A stretch of DNA of 64,000 nt, from positions 1 through 64,000 of the forward strand of contig DBMR01000010.1 of NCBI GenBank assembly GCA_002298785.1. The letters run 5' to 3'. The notes below the pieces were generated by a model. The model was not told the DNA's origin. It searched no databases and saw only the letters and a list, made by a program, of their open reading frames with translations. This document shows, one piece after another, positions 43,642-51,925 of this stretch. Position numbers and translations under genes: made by a program. Origin of the DNA: Verrucomicrobia subdivision 3 bacterium UBA693. Lineage in GTDB: Bacteria > Verrucomicrobiota > Verrucomicrobiia > Limisphaerales > UBA8199. Each line of letters begins with the position of its first letter. The stretch's first letter is position 1.

Positions 43642-44367
43642 AAAACATCGCGAGGGAGGTTGTCGCTAGCCGCCGTCCTCACTTTGGTTGTGCTTGGGGC
43701 GTCCTGCGTTTTTCTGCGCATTTCAAGCCCGCGCGATGTGGAAGCCTTTCTCGGCATGGCTTCTGAGTGTCATCCGGTTTGGAAGCAATTCGCTTTCCGC
43801 CGCATTGGGGCTGGCGATCCCGCACAGGAACTTTTCCGTCGATTCCCTCCCACTCGGCGGCAGGAATTTGGAAGATATGGTGTTTACTATTATAGCGTCG
43901 GCTCCTCCAACGGCATTCCGTTCACAAGTCTGTCTGTGGTTACGAAGGATGGAAGGCTGATTTCAGCCGGTTCGGGTAGTTGCACCTGGGAGTTCACCTT
44001 TTTCAGCGCGAAAGACCCTGAGCTTGAGCGCCAATACGCCGACTTCGTGAAAGAACGTGACCACGGGCTGGAACAACAGCGACTGGAAAGGCTTAAGGTT
44101 GACCTTCAAAGGTTTTATGGACAACACACCAGGTGGCCTACAAATGAGTCGGAGTTCGGTTGGTTCGTTACTGGTGAAAAACCGCCCACAGCAGATTCAA
44201 TTGCCGCAGAGAAAAGATTTAGGTCAAGGCTTGGGATACGGAAGACAACTCCTGAGCTTCCAAATCCACTCGGGATTACCTTCACGTTTCGTAAGGATGG
44301 AGCTTTAACGATTGGGTTGAATGGCGAGCCTGACTTGGTGGCGACCGTCTCAAGACCGGTAAAGTGA
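43591..44367 (+). CDS. Membrane-anchored hypothetical protein
   Basis: A 258-residue protein with one N-terminal membrane helix (about residues 26-43, LAAVLTLVVLGASCVFL) after a short cytoplasmic start. The rest is soluble: PVWKQFAFRRIGAGDPAQELFRRFPP, then a helical segment (about 145-175), and a short beta end. I do not recognise a family; the FPPTRRQEFGRYGVYYYS region hints at a small globular domain. Base composition is clearly lower in G+C than the neighbouring GT-C gene. The first 17 codons are duplicated upstream in repeat copy A. Confidence 0.7.
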   Translation: MQSGPLRQNVKLFDLSLKTSRGRLSLAAVLTLVVLGASCVFLRISSPRDVEAFLGMASECHPVWKQFAFRRIGAGDPAQELFRRFPPTRRQEFGRYGVYYYSVGSSNGIPFTSLSVVTKDGRLISAGSGSCTWEFTFFSAKDPELERQYADFVKERDHGLEQQRLERLKVDLQRFYGQHTRWPTNESEFGWFVTGEKPPTADSIAAEKRFRSRLGIRKTTPELPNPLGITFTFRKDGALTIGLNGEPDLVATVSRPVK

Positions 44368-44766
44368 AGTGGTAACGGTTGGAGCCACGAATGTCCCTTC
44401 CCCGTGAATTGGCCAGACATCGGTAGGGTCATGACAGCTATCGAAACTTGCGCTTTCTTGCGGGACTGCGATCGCCTGAACCAGCGACGATTCTTTTGTG
44501 GCAGGGGGCGTTTCCGTTACATCGTGTCGTCGCAGTTCCGGAATCTTTCCGTCCTTCGCATCGAATGGCCGTGCTTTTCACTTGCCGCAGAATTTCTTTA
44601 TTCCATAGTAGGTTTCGTTAATTCTGTGCCGGTAACGGCTCGGACCGATTGGGACTCTGAATTGGGACCGCTGGTGACAAAGACGGGTGGTTCCGCGCTC
44701 GTTGCGAATACCCGGGGTGACGAATGGGAAGAGTCAAACGGACTGGTTCGTGGAATTAACTGGGTT
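44368..44766. other. Intergenic region, no gene seen
   Basis: About 400 bases between the hypothetical gene and tRNA-Val. The only long frame here continues straight through the tRNA and is therefore not a gene. I see no repeat or promoter that I can support. Confidence 0.4.
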
Positions 44767-44842
44767 GGGCGCTTGGCGCAGTGGTTAGCGCGTCTCGTTT
44801 ACACCGAGTAGGTCGGGGGTTCGAATCCCTCAGCGCCCACCA
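44767..44842 (+). tRNA. tRNA-Val (anticodon TAC)
   Basis: A complete 76-base cloverleaf: acceptor GGGCGCT/AGCGCCC, D-arm GCGC/GCGC, anticodon loop TTTACAC with anticodon TAC at positions 34-36, T-arm with GTTCGAATC, discriminator A and an encoded CCA. One T-T mismatch closes the anticodon stem. A run of six T follows directly and may end the transcript. Confidence 0.97.
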
Positions 44843-45016
44843 TTTTTTATTCATCGTTTGTTCTCATATTACTAGTTTTGGGGGCTATCCAAAAACGATG
44901 TCTGGTTTTTCCATGAGGCAAAAGCCCTCGCGATTAATAAGAGTGTTGGTCGGTTTGGTGCTGCCTCAAAGAAACCAAGACTTGGCCTGCCTCGTGGGAT
45001 GAAAGGAGGTCCAAAT

Positions 45017-45037
45017 AGCCTTGAGTGCATCAAGGCT
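45017..45037 (+). terminator. Hairpin between tRNA-Val and cutC
   Basis: AGCCTTGA-GTGCA-TCAAGGCT is a perfect 8-base stem with a five-base loop, followed by GCTTTG. It lies in a 290-base gene-free and fairly AT-rich stretch (44843-45133) in which I find no other feature. Confidence 0.35.
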
Positions 45038-45133
45038 GCTTTGCCTGAATCTCCGGAAGGCTCTTAAGGTAAGCCGTTACTGCCGCGGATGTGATAACCG
45101 GGCTGCTACCACCAATTAGAGCTATTGCCGAGG

Positions 45134-45874
45134 TTACTCGCCAAGGGCATTCATGACCGCGCGCACGGCGGACGTATCCGTCGTTTTCCAGCTAAATTCC
45201 GGCGGTCGGAGTGTGCCACCCATGAAGCAGCGCGAGTTGCGATGTTGCATACCGCTTTCCACCGTGTGCCGCGCGCTGAGGTGGATTTCAGAGACTCCGG
45301 TGGCGTCCACGACTTTGCGCACATTTCGTGGCGTGAGCCCGCCGCCCGGCATCACGATGATGCGTCCGGCCGCCTGCTTTTGCAGGTCCTTCAGCAAATC
45401 CAGCGCCTCCATGCAGGAAGCTTCCTGTCCGGAGGTGAGCACGCGATTTACCCCCAGGGACACGAGATCTTCCAGCGCCTGGTGTGGGTCGCGGCACATG
45501 TCGAATGCGCGGTGAAACGTAAAATTCAGGGGGCGCGCCAGCGCAGTCAATTCCCGCGTGCGTTCGCGGTCGATGTTTCCCTGCGCGTCGAGGCAGCCGG
45601 CGACGATGCCGTCGGCTCCCAGGGATTTCGCCAGGGCGCTATCTTCGCGCATCACCTCGAACTCCTCGGGTGAATAGAGGAAATCGCCGCCGCGGGGTCG
45701 GATGATGACCTGGAGCCCGATTTTGAGGAGGCGGCGTGCGACCTTGATGGCGCCGGCGCTGGGCGTGGTGCCGCCTTCGAGCAGGTTGTCGCACAGTTCC
45801 ACGCGTTGGGCGCCGCCGCGTTCCGCCGCCAGCGCCCCGGCGGGGGAATCCACACAGATTTCGACTTGGATCAT
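45134..45874 (-). CDS. cutC: CutC-family protein
   Basis: A 246-residue TIM-barrel protein of the CutC family, historically tied to copper homeostasis although the molecular role is unsettled. Clear family blocks: VEICVDSPAGALAAERGGAQRVELC at the N-terminus (residues 4 onward), VIIRPRGGDFLYS, FTFHRAFDM, RVLTSGQ, and MPGGGLTPRNV. The length is standard. It is convergent with the tRNA-Val region and divergent from the aldo/keto reductase gene, so it is probably transcribed alone. Start ATG at 45874. Confidence 0.93.
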   Translation of the reverse strand: MIQVEICVDSPAGALAAERGGAQRVELCDNLLEGGTTPSAGAIKVARRLLKIGLQVIIRPRGGDFLYSPEEFEVMREDSALAKSLGADGIVAGCLDAQGNIDRERTRELTALARPLNFTFHRAFDMCRDPHQALEDLVSLGVNRVLTSGQEASCMEALDLLKDLQKQAAGRIIVMPGGGLTPRNVRKVVDATGVSEIHLSARHTVESGMQHRNSRCFMGGTLRPPEFSWKTTDTSAVRAVMNALGE

Positions 45875-45958
45875 GGTGCAACTGTATCAGGGTGGGCGGA
45901 GAAATAAAACGCTGGAAAATTGCTTGTCTGCCGGCCCGGGTTCGGCGAGCGTGGCGGC

Positions 45959-46927
45959 GTGAATCGCCGAGAGTTTGTAAAAACGGTAGTGGCCGGGGTG
46001 GTGGCGGCGCCGATGCTGACCTCCCTGGGATCCGCGGCCTTGCCCAGGCGCACGCTGGGGCGGACCGGTATCGAAGTGCCCATCCTCGGATTTGGTTCCG
46101 GGAGCCGGTTCCTGATGTATAAGCAGGAGGAGAAAGCCGTGGCGGCGTTGAATCACGCGATCGATCTCGGGATCACGTATGTGGACACCGCGCATTCCTA
46201 CGGCGATGGCCAAAGCGAGGAGTGGGTGGGCAAAGTCATGGCCACCCGGCGGAAAGAAGTCACGCTCGCGACCAAGATTGCCGGGCGCACGGCAGACGAG
46301 GCCAGGCGTCAGATCGAGCTCAGCCTGAAACGGCTGCACACCGATCATGTGGAGGTGCTGCACATCCACGCGTTGCGCAACCTGAAGGACCTCCAAGCCA
46401 TCGAAGCTAAAGGCGGAGTGCTCGAGGCCTTTTACGAAGCGCGCGAGCAAAAGATCACGCGCGCCATCGGCATCACGTGTCACGCCGATCCGGTCGCGTT
46501 GAAGGCGGCGCTGGAGCACAACGATTTTGACTGCACCCAAATGGCCCTCAACGCCGGCCTGGCGTTCATGGCCGATTTACCCGGTGGCATGAAAGCGACT
46601 CCGGCCGGGAACGGTTCGTTCGAGAAACTGGCGCTGCCCGTCGCAGTGCGGAAGAAGATGGGGATCATCGGAATGAAGGTCCTCGGCCAGGAGCAATTAT
46701 TGGGCGCGGCCCCAGTGGAGCAGTTGATTCGCTACACGTTGTCTCTGCCGGTGAGCCTGGTCAGTGTCGGCATGCCGAAGCCGGAACATATCGAAGCTAA
46801 CGCGGCGCTCGCGCACTCGTTCAAGTCGCTTTCCGCCCGGCAACGGCGCAAATTGGCGGAATCCATCGAAACTAGCCGTAAACTGGCCATGCACCGCTTC
46901 TTCGAGCATCACGAAGACGTGTGCTGA
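45959..46927 (+). CDS. Tat-exported aldo/keto reductase
   Basis: A 322-residue aldo/keto reductase. The GTG at 45959 gives VNRREFVKTVVAGVVAAPML, a twin-arginine signal, which is why this start is chosen over 45920. The barrel has FGSG near residue 45, the catalytic Asp and Tyr in VDTAHSYGDG, Lys in LATKIAG, and His in VLHIHAL. The NADP-binding end is MPKPEHIEAN. Exported members are common in Verrucomicrobiota and Planctomycetota near carbohydrate genes, but their substrates are unknown. The ADP-ribosylglycohydrolase-fold gene follows 25 bases later, probably in the same transcript. Confidence 0.9.
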   Translation: MNRREFVKTVVAGVVAAPMLTSLGSAALPRRTLGRTGIEVPILGFGSGSRFLMYKQEEKAVAALNHAIDLGITYVDTAHSYGDGQSEEWVGKVMATRRKEVTLATKIAGRTADEARRQIELSLKRLHTDHVEVLHIHALRNLKDLQAIEAKGGVLEAFYEAREQKITRAIGITCHADPVALKAALEHNDFDCTQMALNAGLAFMADLPGGMKATPAGNGSFEKLALPVAVRKKMGIIGMKVLGQEQLLGAAPVEQLIRYTLSLPVSLVSVGMPKPEHIEANAALAHSFKSLSARQRRKLAESIETSRKLAMHRFFEHHEDVC

Positions 46928-46952
46928 GCGGCGTCAGCTTTTCCCAAGCAAC

Positions 46953-48509
46953 ATGAAACTAAAGAACCACTACCTATTGTCCCTGTCCCTGGTGATCGCG
47001 CTGCAAAGTGTGTTGCCGGCGGTGCAGGCCGCGGGCACGCGGGAACTGTCGCGTGCGGATTTGACTGATAAAATTCGGGGCGCCTGGGCCGGCCAGATGA
47101 TCGGCGTCTCTTACGGGGCCACCTCGGAATTTCGGTATAACGCGCGCCTGAACGAGGACCCGATCAAAGCTGAGCCGGTGACGAATGCGATCGACCAGGA
47201 CGATTTGTATGTGGAGATGACGTTCGCGCGGGTGATGGACACGGTGGGGTTGGAGGCGACGAGCGCGGATTACGGGAAGGCCTTCCGTGATTCGCAGTAC
47301 ATGCTGTGGCATGCCAATGCCGGGGCGCGGCGCAATCTGAGTCGCGGCGTGCTCCCGCCCTGGTCCGGGCATCCGCGCTACAACATTCACGCCGACGACA
47401 TCGATTTCCAGATCGAGGCGGATTTCATCGGCATCATGTGTCCGGGACTGCCCCGGGTTTCGAATGCCTTTTGCGACCGCGTGGGCCGGGTCATGAATTA
47501 CGGGGACGGGCTGTATGGCGGGATGTTCATTTGTGGGATGTATACGGCGGCGTATTTCGAGACCGATCCGCGCCGCATCGTGGAAGCTGGCCTGGCCTGT
47601 CTGCCGGAAAAGAGCGGCTACGCGGCCATCATTCGCGACCTGCTGAACGGGCACGCCGCCGAGCCGACCGATTGGCGCAAGACCTGGCAAATGCTGGAAA
47701 AGAAATGGGACCGGAACGATCCGTGCCCGGATGGCGCGTTTGAGCCGTTCAACATCGACGCGCGGCTGAACGGGGCTTATGTGGCCATGGGCCTGCTCTA
47801 TGGTGGTGGGGATTTTGACCGCACGATTGAAATTGCGACGCGTTGCGGCCAGGACTCGGACTGCAACCCCTCGAATGCAGGTGGGGTGCTTGGGGCGGTT
47901 TTGGGCTATCGTCGGCTGCCGGAGAAATACCGGGTGGATTTGGAAAAGATTGCTGATCGGGAATTTGCCTATACGGAATACTCGTTCAACGATATCACGC
48001 GCTCCAGCGAGCTGCGCACGTTGAAGGTGATTCAGCAGGCCGGCGGCAAGGTGACCGAGGCCAGCGTGGTGATCCCGATGCAAAAGCCGAAGGCGCCTAA
48101 GTTGGAGCAGTCGAACTTCGGCGTCCCGGTGCGGCTAATCAAGGTGAACGATGCCGCGTGGAGCTGGACCGGTAACTGGAAAGTCGTGGAGAGCGCCAAA
48201 GTCGCGCACGGCGCCGGTTCGGAGGCGACGCTGGTGTTCACCGGTTCGGGAGTGGCGCTCCAGGGAGTGCTGGCCCAGGACGGCGGCCGGGCCGAGGTGT
48301 ATCTCGATGGCAAACGACAGGATTTGATGGCGGATTCATGGATCCCGGAGCGCACTTACGACAACGACCTTTGGCATCTCACCGGGTTGAAGCCCGGGCA
48401 ACACACGTTGCGTTTGGTGACCACCGACGGCGCGGACAGCCGCTCGACCGGGCGGCGCACTTCGATTGGGAAAGCCGTGATCTACGCCCCGGCGCAAGCC
48501 CATCCCTGA
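46953..48509 (+). CDS. Exported ADP-ribosylglycohydrolase-fold protein
   Basis: A 518-residue protein with a signal peptide (HYLLSLSLVIALQSVLPAVQA). Residues 30-390 fit the ADP-ribosylglycohydrolase (ARH/DraG) fold: DKIRGAWAGQMIGVSYGA, AIDQDDLYVEM where cytoplasmic ARHs have TDDT, and the metal-binding GQDSDCNPSNAGGVLGAVLG. A C-terminal beta domain (about 395-515, VFTGSGVALQGVLAQDGGRAEVYLDGK) resembles sugar-binding modules. ADP-ribose removal outside the cell is hard to rationalise, so these exported relatives probably act on another N- or O-glycoside. It is linked to the Tat-exported aldo/keto reductase just upstream. Start ATG at 46953. Confidence 0.85.
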   Translation: MKLKNHYLLSLSLVIALQSVLPAVQAAGTRELSRADLTDKIRGAWAGQMIGVSYGATSEFRYNARLNEDPIKAEPVTNAIDQDDLYVEMTFARVMDTVGLEATSADYGKAFRDSQYMLWHANAGARRNLSRGVLPPWSGHPRYNIHADDIDFQIEADFIGIMCPGLPRVSNAFCDRVGRVMNYGDGLYGGMFICGMYTAAYFETDPRRIVEAGLACLPEKSGYAAIIRDLLNGHAAEPTDWRKTWQMLEKKWDRNDPCPDGAFEPFNIDARLNGAYVAMGLLYGGGDFDRTIEIATRCGQDSDCNPSNAGGVLGAVLGYRRLPEKYRVDLEKIADREFAYTEYSFNDITRSSELRTLKVIQQAGGKVTEASVVIPMQKPKAPKLEQSNFGVPVRLIKVNDAAWSWTGNWKVVESAKVAHGAGSEATLVFTGSGVALQGVLAQDGGRAEVYLDGKRQDLMADSWIPERTYDNDLWHLTGLKPGQHTLRLVTTDGADSRSTGRRTSIGKAVIYAPAQAHP

Positions 48510-48529
48510 TCTTGGAGCCTGATTTAGCA

Positions 48530-48622
48530 CAGGTGTCCTCACCTGCGAGTTTTGGCGGCGTCTCGCCGCCAGTTCGGTCAGTGAGCACCGAGACGGTGCT
48601 CGCACTCGCAGCCGGGACGGCT
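48530..48622. repeat. Chain of four small palindromes with similar loops
   Basis: Between two convergent genes lie CAGGTG-TCCT-CACCTG (48530-48545), GGCGGCG-TCT-CGCCGCC (48554-48570), GAGCACCG-AGA-CGGTGCTC (48583-48601) and AGCCG-GGA-CGGCT (48610-48622). Three share a CG-(A/G)GA-CG core, read on one strand or the other. This looks like a mosaic intergenic element rather than one terminator, although it could also terminate both genes. Confidence 0.7.
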
Positions 48623-48633
48623 ACGCTACGTAA

Positions 48634-49563
48634 TCAGACCACGAGGCCGAGGTTGCGGAGGATTTGGCGGATGCTCTCACGCTCCGCCGCGGCAAACGGT
48701 TGGAACGGTTCGGCCGGGCGTTCCTCACACAAGCCCAGCAGGCCGCAGGCACATTTCATCCCTTTGACCACAGTGGAAGAGTATTGGCCAAAGGAATAAA
48801 GCGGCGAAATCTGGAGCAGTTTCCGCTGCCATTCATCCGCCGTGGCTTGGTCGCCCCGTTGCGCCGCTTCATACAGCTTAACAAAGAGCTCGGGATAAAA
48901 ATTCGCGCCACCAGCCACGCCGCCGTCTCCGCCGCGCCGGACGCCTTCCAGCAACAAGTGTTCGGGGCCCATGAGCACGATCCAGTCCGGACGTTGCTTT
49001 TTGAGTTCGAGGATACGGCTGAAATAGTCGAGGTTGCCCGAGCTGTCTTTAATGCCGAGGATGTGCGGTTCGCGGGCCAGTTCGTGCAGAATTTCGGGTT
49101 CGAACTGAACCTTGGTCATCTGCGGCATGTTATAGAGGAACAGGGGGAGCGGGAGCCGGGGCACCAGCCGCTGGACGTAAGTCAGCAGCTCGGGTTGACC
49201 CAGTGGGAAATAGTAGGGGGTCGAGAGGACGAGGGCTTCGGCGCCGGCCGCCGCGGCGTGCTCGGCGACGCCCAGCAATTCCGTGAGCGAAGTATCCGTG
49301 ATGCCGACCAGGACAGGGACTCGGCGCCGGACCTGGTTGCAGACGCGGGTGATCAAATCGCGTCGCAGCCGGTAGCCGAGGCTGGGGCCTTCCCCGCTGG
49401 TACCCAAAATGAACAGGCCATGCACGCCGCCCCGTAAAATATGCTCCACCAACCGTTCCATCCCCGCGACATCCAGCCGGTCGAAATCTGATAAGGGGGT
49501 GATCATGGGTGGAATAATCCCGCGCCAGGAACGCGCGTTCGCCGCAGAAGTAGTGGGTTGCAT
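48634..49563 (-). CDS. DapA/NanA-family class I aldolase or dehydratase
   Basis: A 309-residue TIM-barrel lyase that forms a Schiff base with a 2-oxo acid. Visible features: LFILGTSGEGPSL with GTSGE at residues 54-58, Tyr144 in LYNMPQ and the Schiff-base Lys172 in GIKDSSG. Lysine synthesis (DapA) is unlikely given the sugar-use neighbours; keto-deoxy-sugar-acid aldolase is a better guess. It is divergent from the GH29 fucosidase gene across 202 bases, which presumably hold both promoters. Its stop faces the palindrome chain at 48530-48622. Confidence 0.88.
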   Translation of the reverse strand: MQPTTSAANARSWRGIIPPMITPLSDFDRLDVAGMERLVEHILRGGVHGLFILGTSGEGPSLGYRLRRDLITRVCNQVRRRVPVLVGITDTSLTELLGVAEHAAAAGAEALVLSTPYYFPLGQPELLTYVQRLVPRLPLPLFLYNMPQMTKVQFEPEILHELAREPHILGIKDSSGNLDYFSRILELKKQRPDWIVLMGPEHLLLEGVRRGGDGGVAGGANFYPELFVKLYEAAQRGDQATADEWQRKLLQISPLYSFGQYSSTVVKGMKCACGLLGLCEERPAEPFQPFAAAERESIRQILRNLGLVV

Positions 49564-49765
49564 CGGCTGAATGTGTACCCTCCGCCGGGATTTGACAATG
49601 CTGAGAATTAGTTACGCTTCGGCTCCGGGCACAGGCCACGCTCGGTGAATACTTCGGCGCGGCGAAGAAGGGCCGCGACCCGATCGATTGTGGCTAATTG
49701 CGAATTGACGGTTCAGAACTTTTCGCCGCAATCTCTTCTCGAATCCTGAACTGACAGCACCTGCC

Positions 49766-50803
49766 ATGATGAGAGCACTATTATTCGCGTCGTTGTATCT
49801 GACCTCGGTGGCCCTGTTCGCCGCCGGCGAACCGGCGAGTCAAACGGCGTCGAACTTTCCGCCGCCGGTTTCCGAACAACGCGTAACGGAGCTGAAGCAA
49901 CTACGCTTCGGCATGTTTGTGTGCTGGTCGTTCAGCACGTTTTCCGGCAAGGAATGGACGCCTGGGATCACCAACCTGGACCTGTTTCATCCGACCGGCT
50001 GCGACGTGGAGCAATGGGTGAAGACCGCCAAAGCGGCCGGGATGGGCTACATCCTTTTTCTGACGAAGCATCACGATGGGTTTTGTCTGTGGGATACGAA
50101 AACCACGGAACGCAAGGTCACGCGGAGCGTGCTGGGCCGGGATGTGTTGCGGGAACTGCGTCAGGCTTGTGACCGGGAAGGGATCAAGTTGGCGTTGTAT
50201 TTTTCCGAAGGGGAATGGGCCTGGGCGGATCCGCCAGGGGGCCAGCGCCGCAATGGCGGAGGCAACAACCGTGAGATGAAGCAGGCGCAGCTTAAAGAAC
50301 TGCTCACCGGATACGGCCCGATCGAATATATCTGGTTCGATTACGCGGTGGGCGACGGCGGGTTGAGCCATGGCGACACGATACGCTTTGTAAAGGCACT
50401 GCAGCCGAACTGTTTCGTGGGATTCAACAACGGGGATCAGGAAGGGGCGGACATTCGCCTGGGCGAGATGGGACGGCCGGGCCCCTTGGAGGACCACGCC
50501 GCCGCGGGACCGCACATGGACAAAGGCCCGGCACGCACCTATCGGCTGGCTGAATTCACCTACCCGATTTTGCCGCCGCACGAAGGTGGGGCGATGTGGT
50601 TTTATTCCTTGCCCCGGCACGACCAGCTATGTCTTCCCGCCGAGAAGATTTACGAGGATTACCTTGGCGCGGTGAAATTCGGCAACCTGTTCTCGCTCGA
50701 CGTGGGGCCGAATTACGAGGGACGCCTCCGGGAGATTGATGTCGAGACCTTGAAGAAAGTCGGTCGCTATATCCGGGGCGAATTGAAAACAGCTCCGCAT
50801 TGA
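49766..50803 (+). CDS. Exported alpha-L-fucosidase (GH29)
   Basis: A 345-residue GH29 protein with a signal peptide (ALLFASLYLTSVALFAAGEP). LRFGMFVCWSFSTFSGKEW (46-64), the catalytic-site KHHDGFCLWD (101-110) and the nucleophile Asp192 in YIWFDYAVGDGG are clear. It is shorter than many GH29 enzymes (often 430-600 residues) and ends after the barrel, so the C-terminal beta-sandwich is missing; single-domain members are known. It would release L-fucose from glycans. It opens a run of plus-strand genes (ADH, Gfo/Idh/MocA, MFS), with only 31 bases to the next gene. Confidence 0.88.
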   Translation: MMRALLFASLYLTSVALFAAGEPASQTASNFPPPVSEQRVTELKQLRFGMFVCWSFSTFSGKEWTPGITNLDLFHPTGCDVEQWVKTAKAAGMGYILFLTKHHDGFCLWDTKTTERKVTRSVLGRDVLRELRQACDREGIKLALYFSEGEWAWADPPGGQRRNGGGNNREMKQAQLKELLTGYGPIEYIWFDYAVGDGGLSHGDTIRFVKALQPNCFVGFNNGDQEGADIRLGEMGRPGPLEDHAAAGPHMDKGPARTYRLAEFTYPILPPHEGGAMWFYSLPRHDQLCLPAEKIYEDYLGAVKFGNLFSLDVGPNYEGRLREIDVETLKKVGRYIRGELKTAPH

Positions 50804-50834
50804 TTCGCGCTGACGACCCGCGTAAGTTTTCGCC

Positions 50835-51866
50835 ATGAAAGCTTTGGTCCTAGAGGAATACCGTCACCTGGTCGTTGAGGATTTCCCCGTCCCCACGCTC
50901 GAGTCGGGGGAAGTCCTTGTGCGGGTACGGGCGTGCGGGATTTGTGGGAGCGATGTGCATGGCATGGACGGGAGTTCCGGACGGCGAATCCCGCCGATTG
51001 TCATGGGTCACGAAGCGGCGGGGGAGATTGCCGAGGTGGGTCGGGGCGTTACCGACTGGAAACCCGGCGACCGGGTTACTTTTGATTCCACGGTGTATTG
51101 TGGGGAGTGCTGGTATTGCCGGCGCGGCCAAATCAATCTGTGCGAGCAGCGACGGGTGCTCGGCGTTTCGTGCGGAGATTACCGGCGTCACGGCGCCTTT
51201 GCCGAATACGTGGCGGTGCCGCAGCGCATTCTTTATCGACTGCCCGCCGAGCTCAGCTTCGAGCAAGCGGCCATGACCGAGGCGGTGTCCGTCGCGGTGC
51301 ATGCGGTTAAACGCACGCCGCTGGCGGCCGACGCCACGGTATTGGTGGTGGGGGCGGGGATGATCGGGTTGCTCGTGATCCAGGCGTTGCGGGCCTTCGA
51401 CTGCCGGCGAATCATCGCTGTGGACCTGGACGAAAGCCGGTTGAGCAAGGCTGAAAAAATGGGCGCAACCCTCACGATCAAAGCAGGCGCTCCGGATTTC
51501 CAGGAAGAGGTGCTATCCGCGACCGCAGGCCGGGGCGTAGACGCCGCTTTTGAAGTGGTGGGATTGCCGGAGACCGTGAAAACCGCCATTGGTGCGGTGC
51601 GCCAAGGGGGCAGCGTGACGCTGATTGGAAATCTCAAGCCGCAGGTGGAATTGCCGTTGCAGGCGGTGGTGACGCGGGAGTTGACGCTCATCGGCACGTG
51701 CGCCTCAGCCGGGGAATACCCGGTTTGTCTCGAACTCATCGCCAGCGGCAAGATCAATGTCACGGATTTCATCAGTGCCGCCGCGCCGCTGGAGGAGGGG
51801 CCGCGGTGGTTTGAGCGGTTGTATACGGCCGAAAAAGGGCTGATGAAAGTGGTGCTCAAACCTTAA
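50835..51866 (+). CDS. Zinc-dependent medium-chain dehydrogenase (sugar/polyol type)
   Basis: A 343-residue MDR enzyme of the threonine/sorbitol dehydrogenase class. It keeps the catalytic-zinc block CGICGSDVHGMDG and GHEAAGEIAEVG, the structural-zinc cysteines CGECWYCRRGQINLC, and the NAD-binding VLVVGAGMIGLL. It would oxidise a sugar or sugar alcohol. Between a fucosidase and a Gfo/Idh/MocA gene, a fucose or related sugar dehydrogenase role is plausible, but the substrate cannot be read from sequence. Confidence 0.92.
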   Translation: MKALVLEEYRHLVVEDFPVPTLESGEVLVRVRACGICGSDVHGMDGSSGRRIPPIVMGHEAAGEIAEVGRGVTDWKPGDRVTFDSTVYCGECWYCRRGQINLCEQRRVLGVSCGDYRRHGAFAEYVAVPQRILYRLPAELSFEQAAMTEAVSVAVHAVKRTPLAADATVLVVGAGMIGLLVIQALRAFDCRRIIAVDLDESRLSKAEKMGATLTIKAGAPDFQEEVLSATAGRGVDAAFEVVGLPETVKTAIGAVRQGGSVTLIGNLKPQVELPLQAVVTRELTLIGTCASAGEYPVCLELIASGKINVTDFISAAAPLEEGPRWFERLYTAEKGLMKVVLKP

Positions 51867-51925
51867 GAGAAATCCAGGCTATCACCGGGGCGGCCCTGCC
51901 GCTCCATACCCAAACGGATTGCGCC

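Noticed and set aside
44404..44811. A 135-residue frame ending inside tRNA-Val
   Set aside because: It covers most of the first half of the tRNA and has no family features.
44767..45133. tRNA-Val as an integration site for a genomic island
   Set aside because: I could not find a repeated copy of the tRNA 3' end in the window and there is no integrase beside it.
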